Shown in pieces: positions 11,629 to 22,311 of a DNA stretch of 64,000 nt. Where the stretch lies: positions 62,001-126,000 of the forward strand of contig QPMI01000090.1 in the NCBI GenBank assembly GCA_004431415.1, given 5' to 3'. Under the pieces are notes generated by a model that saw only the letters and a program-made list of their open reading frames with translations, ran no database searches and was not told the origin of the DNA. This stretch comes from Cyanophora paradoxa. Taxonomy: Eukaryota > Glaucocystophyceae > Cyanophorales > Cyanophoraceae. A program made the translations under genes and the position numbers. Positions within the stretch are counted from its first letter, which is position 1. Every line of letters begins with the position of its first letter.

Positions 11629-13921
11629 ATGGGGAACAAGCTGGGGTTTTATGTAAGACCTCCAGCGCCCACGGCTGAGGCCGCGGCTCCGCAGCTAAGC
11701 ATGACTTTAACGCAGGGAACGGCGCACGATCCGGCGAAGCTCTCCGATATCTCCAACTCGCACGGTGCATAGCTGTTCAGCATCTGAGCTGGCGCCGCTG
11801 ACCGGAGGCCTGTCGCAGTCTCTGCGGTTTTTCAGCTCCGCGATGAGGTCTACTTCGCGCACAAGCCAAAGAGCCAGCACCCGCCGCAACCGGTCGAGCC
11901 CGGCCAGAAGGCCCCGCCACGGGAGCGCCCGCGGGACCCGCGACGCCCGTCCACCGCGCCCGGTGCATGGGCCTGGGCGCCGCTCGCGCTTGCCTTGCCC
12001 CCCTCACGCTCGGCCGCCTCAGGGTTCAACTTCGAGATGAAGCCTCGGGTGCGCGGGACGGCGGCTGGTGGCGGGGCGCGCTGACGGGGGCGGGGGGCAG
12101 CCGGCGTACGAGGGCCCGCACCCGCAGGCGGTGTACAAGCCGGGGACGGAGCCGCGGGAGCTGCGGGAGACGGTCCCCCACGACGAGGAGGTCCCCCGCG
12201 ACGACAGCGCGCCCCGCCCCCCGCCCCGCCCCGCCCCGCCCCGCCCCCCGCCGACCGCGGGGCGCGGGGCGGGTGCAGGCAAGTTCGACATCCCGACGTC
12301 GAACACGGGCGTGATGGACGTGAAGGCCCGCACCTACGCGCGCTGCGGCCGCTCCGACGGCCGCCTCTACTTCATGACCGTGCCCCCGCCCCGCCCCCGC
12401 CCCGCCCCCGCCCCGCCCCCTGTCGGCCCCCGGTCCGCCCACGCTCGCCCCGCAGGCCCGCAAATACGTGCCCCCCGAGCAGCGCGCGGTGCGGGGCGCC
12501 GCACTTTCGGCCGGGGCGGGCGGGGCCGAGGGGCGGGGGCGGGGGCGCAGGAGAAGGCGGGGACGCCGCAGCCGGAGGGGCGGGGGAGCCCGAGGCGGGG
12601 CCGGGGCACGCGGAGGCGGAGGCCGGCGTCCTGCACGCCATCGACGGCCTCCTCGCCGACATCGAGGCCCGCGCCCGCGCCCCCGCCCCGCCCCCGCCCC
12701 CCACGCAGCTGACCCCCCGCGCAGGCGGCGACGGGGGAGATGGGGACGTGCTCCCCAGCCCCTCGTCTCCGAGCTCGGCCTCCAGGTGCCCCCGCCGCCC
12801 CGCCCCCGGCGCGGCGCCGCGCTCGAGCGGGGCGGGCGGGGCGGGGCAGCGGGAGGAGCTGCTGGTGCTGCGGGAGAGCGCCCTCTCCCGGACGCCCCCA
12901 CCTCCGACTCCGCATCCACCTCCGACACCCGCCCCGCCAGGCCCGCCGCCCCCCCGGCCTCCGCCCCGGGCCCGGCCCGACGGACGCGGCGCAGCGCGGC
13001 GGACCGCACGCGGCGGCGCATCGGCCTCGTCTCCGAGCGCGTCCGCCAGACCCTCAAGGCGCGCCCCGCCCCCTGCGCCCCGCCCGCCGACCCGGGCGCC
13101 GCTGAGGGCGCCTCCCGGGCGGCAGCTGGCGAAGAAGCTCGAGTCGCGGCGCATCTCCTCGGGCGAGTTCTCCCGCCCCGCCTCCGCCCGCTCCGGCGCC
13201 TCGGGCCCCGCCTCGGGCTCCCTCGGGCCCCCGCCCCCCGAGGAGGCCGCCCTCGGCGAGCCAAGCGAGGGCGGCCCCGGGGCCGGCCCCGGCGCCGACG
13301 CCGAGTCCTACTACGGCGCCGAGCCCGACAGCGCCCGCCAGGTGCGGTGCCCCCCGAGCGAGGCGGAAGCCTGTGCCGCGCTGAGGGCGGCGGTGCGCAG
13401 GGCTCGTCGAAGGCGTCGCTGGCGAACGTGACGGTGCGGCTGCGGGCGTCGGCGGGGCTCTCCCTGCCGCCCATCGACGAGAGCGCGGAGGCGGAGAGCC
13501 GGCGGCGGCACAGCCGGAGCTCGGCGGGGGAGCACCCGCCCCCCGTGGCCGAGTCGCCCGTGCCCCGCGAGGGCCAGACGCCCCTCCCCGAAGAGGCGGG
13601 GCAGGCCTCCGCCCCGCCTCCTCCGCCCGCGGCGCCACCCCGGAGGGCGAGGCCGCGCACCCCGCGCGGGGCTCGTCGGCTCTGCGCAGGGCCACGGCCG
13701 AGGCCGCGGCGGACGAGGCGGTGGCAGAGGCGGCGGCGAACTCCGAGCAGCCGCAGGCGGCAGCGGCGGCGGCGGCGGAGGATGAGCCGCCCGCGGCAGC
13801 CGATCCACCGGCGGCGGCCGGGCAGCAGCCTTCTGGAGAAGCGGAGGCGGGCGCCGGCGCTGATCATGAGAATGGGGAGGAGGGGGGGGCAGACCCCGCT
13901 CCTAAGGCCGAGGCGGTGTAG
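11629..13921 (+). CDS. Unrecognised proline/alanine-rich protein
   Basis: Starts MGNKLGFYVRPPAPTAE at 11629, 136 bases from the divergent minus-strand start at 11492. The Gly at position 2 could allow N-myristoylation. Exon 1 ends near 11763 and joins in frame (GT-AG) to VSAVFQLRDEVYFAHKPK. Later exons read YEGPHPQAVYKPGTEPRELR, then GKFDIPTSNTGVMDVKARTY with ARCGRSDGRLYFMT, then ARKYVPPEQRAV. The C-terminal half is long, Pro/Ala/Glu-rich and probably disordered, ending in an acidic tail (HENGEEGGADPAPKAEAV). Introns are short, C-rich and often start with GC. No domain was recognised; the middle part is the best candidate for a folded region. Confidence 0.6.
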
Positions 13922-14448
13922 TGCTGTGCTGCCGGGCTCTGAAATTCGTCGATGCCGCGATAACTCAAATTTAAATTTCCGAAACAGACCGCGGGCCTGA
14001 AGAGGGGTACAGGGCCCGCCGGGCCGCGGCCGGGTACCGGGTCCGGATCCATCAGGGGGAAGCTCACTGAGTCATGATCAGGCACGTAGTCCAGCTTTTG
14101 TGCGAACTGTTGATCACAACAAGCTCGCGATCGATGTCGACGTCGACCTGAAATCAATAAATTCGAGTTGCAATTGAAACTTTGAAATCAATATGCATAA
14201 GCGGCATATGCATATAGAACTCGAGCTCGTATGGGCCGTTCTATCTATCTTCATCTATCTTAACTGCTCGCTCGGGGATCGTACGGATCCGGAGAGGGGG
14301 GCGGGGCGAGGAAGGGGCGGTGAAAAAGGAAGTGGGCATGCGAAAGGCCGGGCATGCGCAGGGTTTCACTCCAATTCAATCGCTCAAGGGGAAGGTACTC
14401 TCCAATCACCCCGCGCCCCGCGCAGCTCGCCTCCGCCGCGGCGCCGGC
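13922..14448. other. Intergenic region between convergent genes
   Basis: Contains the 3' flanks of the plus gene ending at 13921 and the minus gene ending at 14449. It is AT-richer with short palindromic words; no exon seen. Confidence 0.5.
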
Positions 14449-16652
14449 TCAGGCGCCGTCTCCGGGGGCCTGCTCGGTGGCCGAGGCGGTCCCGCCGTCG
14501 GGCAGGTCGACGAGGAAGACTGCACCGCCGGCGCGCTGCGCGCCCTCCGACGAGGAGCAGGCGGGGCAGACCCCCGAGTCGCGGTCGGCCCGCGGGGGCT
14601 CGTGGGGGCCCGGCAGGCCCCGCCACTCGGCGACGGGCCACTCGCGAGCGCAGAGGACGCAGAGGCCGACCTCGGCGCAGGGCAGGCCGCCGTGCTCGTC
14701 GCCAGCGGCCCGGACGGCAGCGCGGAGGAGGCGGAGGAGGCGGGGGGCGTCGGGGGCGGGTCCCCAGAGGGAGACAGCGAGGGAGCAGCCGCCGGCCTCG
14801 GAGGCGGCGAGGAGGGCGAGGGCGGAGCGGTGGGAGGCGAGGGCGCCGCCGGCCCAGAGGCAGGGGGCCCCCTCGTCGCTGGGGGAGACCGGGCCCGAGG
14901 CGGCGAGGGCGACGCGGGGAGGAGCGAGGGGGGGCGAAGGGCAGGCGGAGGAGGCGGCGGGCGGCGGGCGGGGCGGCGCGGGCGGCGTCGAGGCGGGCGA
15001 CGAGGGGGTGCCCGGCCAGCGGGGCGGGGGGGAGGAGGGGGGGCACCACGCTCCAGCGCACCCCGGCGGGCACGCAGGCGCCGAGCAGCTGCGGCCGGTC
15101 GACCGGCTTCAAGAACGGCGGAGGGCTGCGGGGCGCGCACGTGGGCGAGGGCGGGGAGGTTGGCGCCGAAGGGGTGCGGGCAGAGCGCCTCCAGCGCCGC
15201 GTGGTGCAGCCACCTGCGGCCTCTCAGAGGGGTATCGGGGAGGAAGGGAGGGAGGGAGGAGGGCGTACCCCCGGCAGGCGGCGGTCTCGGCGCGGCGGAC
15301 CTCTGCAGAGACGTCGGCGAGCCAGCCGGGGTGCGGGCACACCAGGCCGCGCTGCGCGGGGGTCAGGGGCGGGAGGGGTAGGGGGTCAACGAAGGGGGTA
15401 CGGGCCTCGCGGAGGTGAAGGAGGGCGCCCCAGCGGTGGAGGGCGGCGAGGGCGGCGGGGAGCTCCACGGCCGCCGGCGACCGCCAGCCGCGGGCCGCCC
15501 ACGCCCCGAAGTCGCCCAGCGACATCGGCTGCGACGAAGGTTTTAGAGGGGTACGGCTTTTCGGAAAGCGGGAGGGGGTACCCCGGGGTGGGCGACGCGG
15601 AGGGAGGCGGCGCGGCGGGCGAGGCGGGTCCAGGAGGGGGGTACCCCCTCGGAGGCCGAGGGCAGGCGCGCCGCCGTCGCCACCGCCTGCGCACGAAACG
15701 ACGGTGAGGGGGTATGCCGTCTGCAGGAAGGGGGTACGCCGTCTGCAGGAAGGGGGTACGCGCCTGGAGGGCGAGGGCCTCGAGCCCGCGACCCGAGGCC
15801 GAGTCGCAGATGACGGCGGTAGCCCCCCCGAGGGAGGCGGCGAGCCCCTCTTCGTCGGGGTTACGCGCGTCGGGCTCGTCGGCGTGTGTACACGCTACCA
15901 GAACCTCAGCGCCAGGGGCCCACACCTGCCGCCTCGTCACGGGGGGAGAAGGGAGGGAGGGGTACAGCCGGGGCTCGCCTGGACGGCGTGGATCCAGGCG
16001 GAGAGGCCGGCGCCGGCGGGCGGGTCGGCCTTCGCGCGCAGGTCCCAGCAGAGCAGCACGGCGCAGTCCGGGCCGGCGTAGAGCGGGGGCAGGTCGGGCA
16101 CCGCGCTCGGCTCCCTGCGGGGGCGTTCAGAGAGGGGAGGGGCGGGGCGGGGGGCGGCGCGCCCTTGGAAGTCCCACACGGAGACTACGAGGCCGCCTGG
16201 GGCCTTCCAGCGGCGCACGGCAATGCCGCGTACGCCGGCTGCCGGCGCGCATCCGTTCAGCGAACAGAAGTCACTGAGCTTCAAGTGCAGGCTCTGAGAG
16301 CGGAGGCCGCACCGGCGTCGCCATCGCCGGAGAGGTACGCGGCCAGAGTCGACTTCCCCGAGGCTGGGGGCCCCACGACGAGCAGTTTGGCCTGCCGCGC
16401 CGGCACTCTGCCTTTCCCCGGCGGCTGCACTTGGCCAGCGGTCTGCGGCGGGAGTTCTAAGCGGCGCACGGCCGCGGTTGAAGCTGGCTTCGTACGAACC
16501 GGAGAGGCTGTCGTCTGTGCCGGCAGCTGGCCGCCCGCAGCCGCAGGAGCAGCCGCGGACTGGTATCGCACTCTCCGGAACAGCCTGTTGAGCATGCTCG
16601 GCCGCGCGACGGCCGGCTGAGGCACCGCGCCGATGTTCTCGACTCTCCGCAT
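14449..16652 (-). CDS. Roco-family GTPase (Roc-COR)
   Basis: The P-loop LLVVGPPASGKSTL is encoded near 16380. A 74-base intron then joins in frame to GVRGIAVRRWKAPGG and VVSVWDFQG, the switch-II region typical of Roc domains. PLYAGPDCAVLLCWDLRAK and WIHAVQASPG follow, then VLVACTHADEPDARN (the G4-like THAD motif) and GATAVICDSASGRGLEAL. Downstream exons fit a COR domain: LPAALAALHRWGALLHLREA, LVCPHPGWLADVS and WLHHAALEALCPHPFGANLP. The C-terminal exons (SLAVSLWGPAPDAPRLLRLL, LPCAEVGLCVLCAREW) look like the distal COR part. No kinase or leucine-rich repeat is seen, so this is a minimal Roc-COR protein. Start chosen at 16652; upstream exons cannot be excluded. Confidence 0.75.
15707..15760. repeat. 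22-bp tandem repeat inside a Roco-gene intron
   Basis: Three GGGGGTA(T/C)GC starts at 15708, 15730 and 15752, with a GTCTGCAGGA spacer between them. On the minus coding strand each unit contains GTACCCCC, the same word used as splice donor in several introns here. Confidence 0.8.
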
Positions 16653-17642
16653 CTCCTCCAGCGCGCGGCCGCGCGGATCTCCGGCAGCGGCCGGAGCGGC
16701 GAGAGCCAGGCCGGCCGCGGGTGCGGCGGCGCGGGTCGGCTGCTTCTACGTGTTCGAGCGAACAGCGGAGACGAAGGAGAGCCTCGCCCCCATGCCGTGC
16801 TGCGCGTGCCGGCTGCCTGCTCCTCCAAAACAGTGCGAGCGCTCGGAGCGTCGAGGGTGCTGGCGCCTCATGCGTCCCGGAGGCGGCGCTGAGACGCGCA
16901 GCCCACTGAGCCCAACGCGCGGTGCAGGTTTGAACTTCGCCGCCGGCGCTTGCATTCATCAATTGAAGTCGCCGCAATTGTTGGCAATTTGTTGCTGGGC
17001 AATGCCGGCTTCAGGGGTAGAGGAGCATTCAGCTTGGGTGGGCGCCGGCGCCGCGGCGAGCTTCGAATTCGCCGACGTCGACGGCAACGTATGTATGTGC
17101 ACGTGCAGCTGCACAATTCGAATTTTCGCATGTACGTATGCATGTGCAGCTGCGCATGCATATGTGCACGCCGTGACGTGCGCCTTGCAATTGGGCGGCG
17201 ATCGATCGCGATATCGCGAGGAAAACAACCGTATACGTACGCGTTGCAATTGAGCAACTCTACAACCGGTACCGTTGATCATGAACTCTTCTGCGATTTC
17301 GAAGTCGCCGCAGCTGCAGGTCGACGTCCTGCGCATGCCGGGGGGCGCCGCATGCGCATGCATATGCGCAGTGCCGCAGCCGCAGATCTAGAGCTCGAGC
17401 CCACGTATATACGTACGCGCCGCGCATATGCATGCGCAGATCTAGATGTAGAGCTCGAGGCTGTATCGGCTGTATCTGCGTACGTATACGCATGCGCGCA
17501 GCTGCATGCATGCGCAGCAGCTAGCACCACTACAGCAGGCCCCTAGCCAATTAAATATTGCAAGCTCCCGCGGCCGGAGTCCGCCCCAGCGATACGCTGA
17601 GTGACTCGCGATTGTCTGAATGCATGTGCCGCAGTGCGGCGC
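16653..17642. other. Intergenic region dense in short palindromes
   Basis: Especially 17080-17530: repeated GCATGC, TGCATGCA, GTACGTAC, GATCTAGATC, GAGCTCGAGC and CAGCTG. Open frames here are Cys/His/Tyr-rich by-products of those words. No gene recognised. Confidence 0.6.
17638..17642. repeat. Target-site duplication GGCGC, left
   Basis: Five bases directly before the left LTR; identical to 23092-23096 directly after the right LTR. Confidence 0.8.
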
Positions 17643-17942
17643 TGTCGCGTGCGGGATTAGTGGTAAAGCACGCGGGGAGGCTCCCGGTCGAGCGTGGCTC
17701 GACGGGGCTCAGTGGATCACGAGGGATCGCTGTCGCTTCTGTAGTATTGCAAGTAACACTGTATCCCTAATGAATGAGGTGTACCCGGACAGGCCCGGCG
17801 TACCCGTATTAGCTATAATAAGAGCTGGCCGAGGCGTACTGACGCCGACGTCGGCCCTAGCAGCACGTAGGCTGCACTAGCAACTAGCAGCACGAAGGCT
17901 GCGCTATCTAGCTCCGCATGCACGATAATCATGCATGCGACA
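17643..17942 (-). repeat. LTR, left copy (3' LTR in element orientation)
   Basis: 300 bases, TG...CA ends with a six-base terminal inverted repeat TGTCGC/GCGACA. Matches 22792-23091 except for three substitutions near position 20-30. Confidence 0.9.
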
Positions 17943-17959
17943 ACTCCTCCACTCGGAAG
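17943..17959 (-). other. Putative polypurine tract next to the 3' LTR
   Basis: On the element's sense strand this reads CTTCCGAGTGGAGGAGT immediately before the LTR. Its position and purine content fit a plus-strand priming site. Confidence 0.55.
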
Positions 17960-18959
17960 GCCACGTCCTCGTGGGCTAAGTACCACGGAAATCACTACAA
18001 GCAAGCATATTTACAAGATTTCGCGGCAGGACACTGCCGGGAATAAAAGACTGGAAGCCGTATTTACAGATCCGCGAATTTCGCGCACGCCGGCGGCTCG
18101 ACTGCCGGGAATTGAAAATAGACAAGTGGCCGGCTACTGCCGGGAATTGAAGAAGACCGCTGGTCGGTAGCTATAGGGCTATTCACATCGCTAAATCATC
18201 GAATCTCTAAATCAAAGCCAAGATCTAGATCTGATTATATAAATCATTTACCAAATTCTAAATGTAAAACTGAGTCAAGGGGGCGGCAATGGGCCGCAAA
18301 TAATCGTCCGTCTCCGGCCCAGCGGGCCAAGGTCAAGCTTCGAGCCGGCGGCTCAAGGGGATGAGGAATTGGTATGTACATTGGATGTCTTTCCACAGCG
18401 GGCTCTCGCCCAGATGCCATGCAAGCACCGCGAGAGCACGCCGCAGATGCGAACGCGAAAGAGCAGCGCGAGGCGACGTGGCGCGCAGGCAGCGCACGGC
18501 CCCCTCCGGTGTGCCCCCCAACCGCGACGCGGTCGAGTGACCCAAGTGCGAGCTGCGCTGAGCTCCACCCAGGCGAGCACCCCTTAGGCTCTCGCAGTGG
18601 TGAAGTACAGGTAATCGGATCGGCGGGGATTCAACCGTGCCGACGAGGATAGAGCCGGCTCTAGGACCGGGTACCGCTCACAAGAGTGCATTCCGGGTTG
18701 GCCGCACGCGGCGCCGGGCACCCCTGCCCGACCCCGTGACTTCGGTCGATACCAAGGGAGAAGAGCCAGCTTCAGGCGTCCCCGACGTGGATTCTCATGC
18801 ATGAGAGTCGTTGAGCTCTCGTCGTCGCGCACGGACCTTGAGCCGGTCGACCGCCCATTCGCTGGGACTTCGATTCAGGATAGGGCCCAGGGGTCGTTTA
18901 GCCCCGTCGCGCCGTTCTCGTCAGGAACGCGCCAAGATCGGGGTCGTCGAGCCCCGTCC

Positions 18960-19165
18960 GACGGTCGCTCACTATGGGCGGAGGGCAAGTCTGCCCGTCG
19001 CGTCGCTCGACGTCGAGTCGAAGCGCGCCGCCTGGATGCCAACTGAACGGGCGTCCCCAGGACTTCATTCGCTCACGATGGGCGGGGCGATAATGCCCGT
19101 CACACGCTCGGCTCAGGGCCGCAGCGCGCCGCCTGGATGCCAACTCGGCGGGCGTTACCAGGACT
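18960..19165. repeat. About 100-bp tandem repeat in the retrotransposon interior
   Basis: TCGCTCAC(T/G)ATGGGCGG recurs at about 18964 and 19069, and GCGCGCCGCCTGGATGCC at about 19024 and 19122, giving two diverged units. It lies in the non-coding part of the element. Confidence 0.7.
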
Positions 19166-20096
19166 CAGTGACTTGAATTCAATTGCAATGAATTCATAAA
19201 CGCCAAGCTCGCAATGGAGCCGTCGCTGCGCCAGGCTCGGGGCCAGTGCCAGCGGCCTGACCGTCTCGCGGAGCGCGCCGCGGGCCAGGACTTTGCTTCG
19301 GGCTCGAGCTTTCGAGGGCACCATGGCCTCAGGCTCGCCCTTCTTTGGAGCTCGGAGGCTCACAAATTTTGCAGGGGCTCGAGAGGCCGCCTGTCAAGCT
19401 CACGACGCGCGGCCAAGCGCTGGGCCAGGCGTCTCGCGATCGCCTCGGGCGTCGCGATCGAGCTTTCTTGAGAGTGCATCCCGAGCTCGGGCCCGCGGAT
19501 CACGTCTCGTATCGCGAGGGCATCTGGGCCGCTCGCCTGGAGCGCTTCAGCTCCAGCGCGCGATGGGGCCAAGGGCCGCATCTTTCAGCGCACTCGTCGT
19601 CATGATCAGCTCCCTAGCGCAGGCTGAGAGCCTCGCTGGGGCTCGACGGAGCAGCGTGCAGCGGGCACGGGCCTTGGGCCGCGGCCTCTTGCTTTCAGCA
19701 CGTGCGAAGGCAGCTTCCTGCCGCAGACTCTCGGGCCTTGCGGAATCCGGAGCTCCTTGCGATTTCAATTCAATGATTTGCATGAGACGGGGCCATGAGG
19801 CTCCTCGCCCATCGTCAGCTCTCTTGTGCGGGCCGCGACTTGCGAGCCTCGTTGGAGCTTTTATTGCAGCGTGAGGCGGGCTGCAGGCCCAGCCCCCCTC
19901 AGCTCACGTTTGAGCTCGAGCTTGGCTCGCCGAAGCTCGCAATCGATATCGGCAGCGCTAGCCTGGCATGGGGGCCGTCGGCCTCGCATTCACGCTTGGC
20001 TGCAGCTCGCCCGACTGGGCCCGGGGTGTGCAAGAACGCCCGCCCGCTACGGCTCGGAGGCCGATCACGGCGTTCATCAGGGGGTCCGCTAGAGGG

Positions 20097-20562
20097 ACTC
20101 CTCCTCTCGGAAGACTGACACCCGCGGCAGCAGCCGAGCCGCCCGGTGGGGTGTGTACCGGCGTGCCTCATGATCAGGGCGTCGGGCCGCCTCTTCAGCG
20201 AGCTCTAGGGCTCGCTTCGCGACTCGGCGAGAGAGGATGGACTCCTCCTCTCGGAAGACTTGTGCCCTCCCAGAGGGGTACGCGATGCTCGGTTTCGCGC
20301 TGAGGGCGAACCGGATGCCAATATTTACAAATATTTACAAATTTACAAGGGGCTCATCATGATCACGTGCTCACACACAGCTGGCTGCGCGAGATGTGCA
20401 CCAGGGCCCACTCACAATATTAATCGCGAGAGGAAGGAAGGACTCCTCCTCTCGGAAAGCGCTGTACCCGTCGCTAGGGTACGGCCGGCCCAGGTCAGGC
20501 CTCGGGAGGCGCGAGCTCAATTGCAAGCTTAAGGCTCGTCAGCTCACTCCTCTTCTCGGAAA
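20097..20562 (-). repeat. Four internal copies of a PPT-like motif
   Basis: CTTCCGAGAGGAGGAGT or close variants (sense strand) occur at 20097-20113, 20241-20257, 20442-20458 and 20546-20562. They closely match the tract next to the 3' LTR at 17943-17959. They lie just downstream of gag in element orientation. Confidence 0.75.
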
Positions 20563-20637
20563 ACGTCGTCCCCGACGTCAAGAGTTTATGTACAAATGTA
20601 CAAATGTACAGCCCGCTCATGGCAGGTATACTGGCCG

Positions 20638-22311
20638 CTATATTACAGCGACACGCCGGCACTTTCGCAGAAGGCCGGGGCTGGCAAAGAATTGCGCGGT
20701 GCTTCGCGAAAATTTTGCAGGGCCTTGCTCTGGCGGCTGCCCAGGCCGGCCAGGCCCAACGAGAATTTTACTCGGCCTCGGGGGCAGGCGCCGGCAGGGC
20801 CAGAGGGGCCTTGCCCTTGGCACGAGTCGGCGGTCGGGGCAGGCACTGTGGTGGTGCCCAGCTTCGCCGCAGCGACCGCAGACCTCGTTTGCCACTTCAT
20901 CCTCATACTCGTCGTTGTATGAGTCGTCGTACGATTCGTCGTACGCATCAGCTGGGCACCCGCCCGTCATTCCGCACCCAAGGGTGGCGGGGGCGTGGGG
21001 GGGGCGCTTCGGGCAAAGGAAAGCCCAGTGAAGGCGCTTCGAGGCTGGAACACTGGGGTCGCCAGCACAGTTCCAGCACTCAGCCGGAGGGTACTGAGGG
21101 TACCCGAGCTCAGCCATGCGCTGCATCACAGCAGCCAGGGCATCTGGCGAGCTAGACTGCACGGCCCAAGAGGACCCATGTGCAGAAACGAGGGACCGGG
21201 CCTCGCGCTCAGCTGCAGGAGGGGGGTCACGCCCAGCCTCAGCAGGAGCCGCGGCTGCAGCTGCAGGCTTCACAGCCTTAATTGGCGTGGCATCCGTGTC
21301 GCCGGCATACGGCGGAGCCTTGAAGCCGGCCGGCCCCTTGGAGCGCTTTGCCGAGGGCTCAGTCTCCTGGGACGGCTCCTGCAGCAGGCGCACGGTCCGG
21401 CGACCGTGGCGGTCGCACTGCTCCTCGAAAATCCGCTCAGCACGCAGGGGAGTGAGCTCAGCCCCAAAACGCGCGAACTCGCCGCGAAGTTCCTGCAGAA
21501 TGTACGTCATCGTATTCTCATTCTGGCGAGCGCCGATCGAAGCGCGAACTTCGTAGTTGTCATACTGCGGGTCGAGCCCGGTCTGACGGCGCGAGAGAGC
21601 GTTCCCAATCACAGTGATCAAGTGCTCAGCGTATGATTTGCCCGCGGGGCGCGTGTGGCGCACGTGCGGGGCGATCCAGTTCACCCACGTCAGCGGGTCT
21701 TCGCCCGTGTACGCAGCGGTGATCGCGGCCTCAGCGACGTGGGGCAGGCCCTTCGTCACGCGCGCAATGATGTACTTCGCAACGCCCGGAGCGCGCTGGA
21801 AGCTATTGCGGCCCTCAGCGATCTCGGCCTCGAGACGCGTGATTGCATTCTCGAGTTGCAGGATCTCGGCCTCGGTCTCAGGGAGCCGGGCCTCGATAGG
21901 CAAGGCAGTCAGCACGGCCAGCCGCGCGCGCTTGCTGGCAAGGTATTCTTTAGTCTCTTCCAGCTGGTCACGCATGCGCTGCATCTGGGAGCGCAGCGAG
22001 CCCTTGCAGAGCTGCGAGACCATGAAGCCGCCAAGAGCTTCAACCTTGGTCCAGTTGTCTCCCTCGGGCTCATACGCATACTTATGCGCCTGAGTGGAGA
22101 CGAAAGTGCTAATCTGCTGGCGCCACTCATCGACTTCGTCGATGGTAGGGTTCGCAGACAGCGGAGTGATGGAGGGCAAGCCCTTCGCATCAACTGCGGG
22201 CGCCGCAGCAGTCATCTGCTGAACGGACACGCCACTCACAGGCGCGGTCGAGTTGAGTGCGATCATGCGATCACGCTCACTCGCCGGCAGCTCAACTGGA
22301 AGCCGCGACAT
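20638..22311 (-). CDS. Retrotransposon Gag with zinc knuckles
   Basis: A single 557-codon uninterrupted frame, unlike the intron-rich host genes around it. The N-terminal two thirds is helical and charged (for example PETEAEILQLENAITRLEAE), typical of a capsid/nucleocapsid precursor. Near the C-terminus lies a standard C-x2-C-x4-H-x4-C knuckle (CGRCGEAGHHHSAC). Before it is an unusual C-x2-C-x12-H-x4-C arrangement (CWNC...HWAFLC). An acidic Asp/Tyr-rich linker (DESYDDSYNDEYEDE) separates them. It would package element RNA. No pol frame follows. Confidence 0.85.
   Translation of the reverse strand: MSRLPVELPASERDRMIALNSTAPVSGVSVQQMTAAAPAVDAKGLPSITPLSANPTIDEVDEWRQQISTFVSTQAHKYAYEPEGDNWTKVEALGGFMVSQLCKGSLRSQMQRMRDQLEETKEYLASKRARLAVLTALPIEARLPETEAEILQLENAITRLEAEIAEGRNSFQRAPGVAKYIIARVTKGLPHVAEAAITAAYTGEDPLTWVNWIAPHVRHTRPAGKSYAEHLITVIGNALSRRQTGLDPQYDNYEVRASIGARQNENTMTYILQELRGEFARFGAELTPLRAERIFEEQCDRHGRRTVRLLQEPSQETEPSAKRSKGPAGFKAPPYAGDTDATPIKAVKPAAAAAAPAEAGRDPPPAAEREARSLVSAHGSSWAVQSSSPDALAAVMQRMAELGYPQYPPAECWNCAGDPSVPASKRLHWAFLCPKRPPHAPATLGCGMTGGCPADAYDESYDDSYNDEYEDEVANEVCGRCGEAGHHHSACPDRRLVPRARPLWPCRRLPPRPSKILVGPGRPGQPPEQGPAKFSRSTAQFFASPGLLRKCRRVAVI

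Noticed and set aside
12026-13867. 613-codon minus-strand frame
   Set aside because: It is the Arg/Pro-rich shadow of the plus-strand gene 11629-13921; the plus strand carries the non-repetitive exon motifs and in-frame splices.
17943-20637. Hidden pol genes in the retrotransposon
   Set aside because: No reverse transcriptase, integrase or protease motif was recognised in any frame; only short frames and tandem repeats are present.
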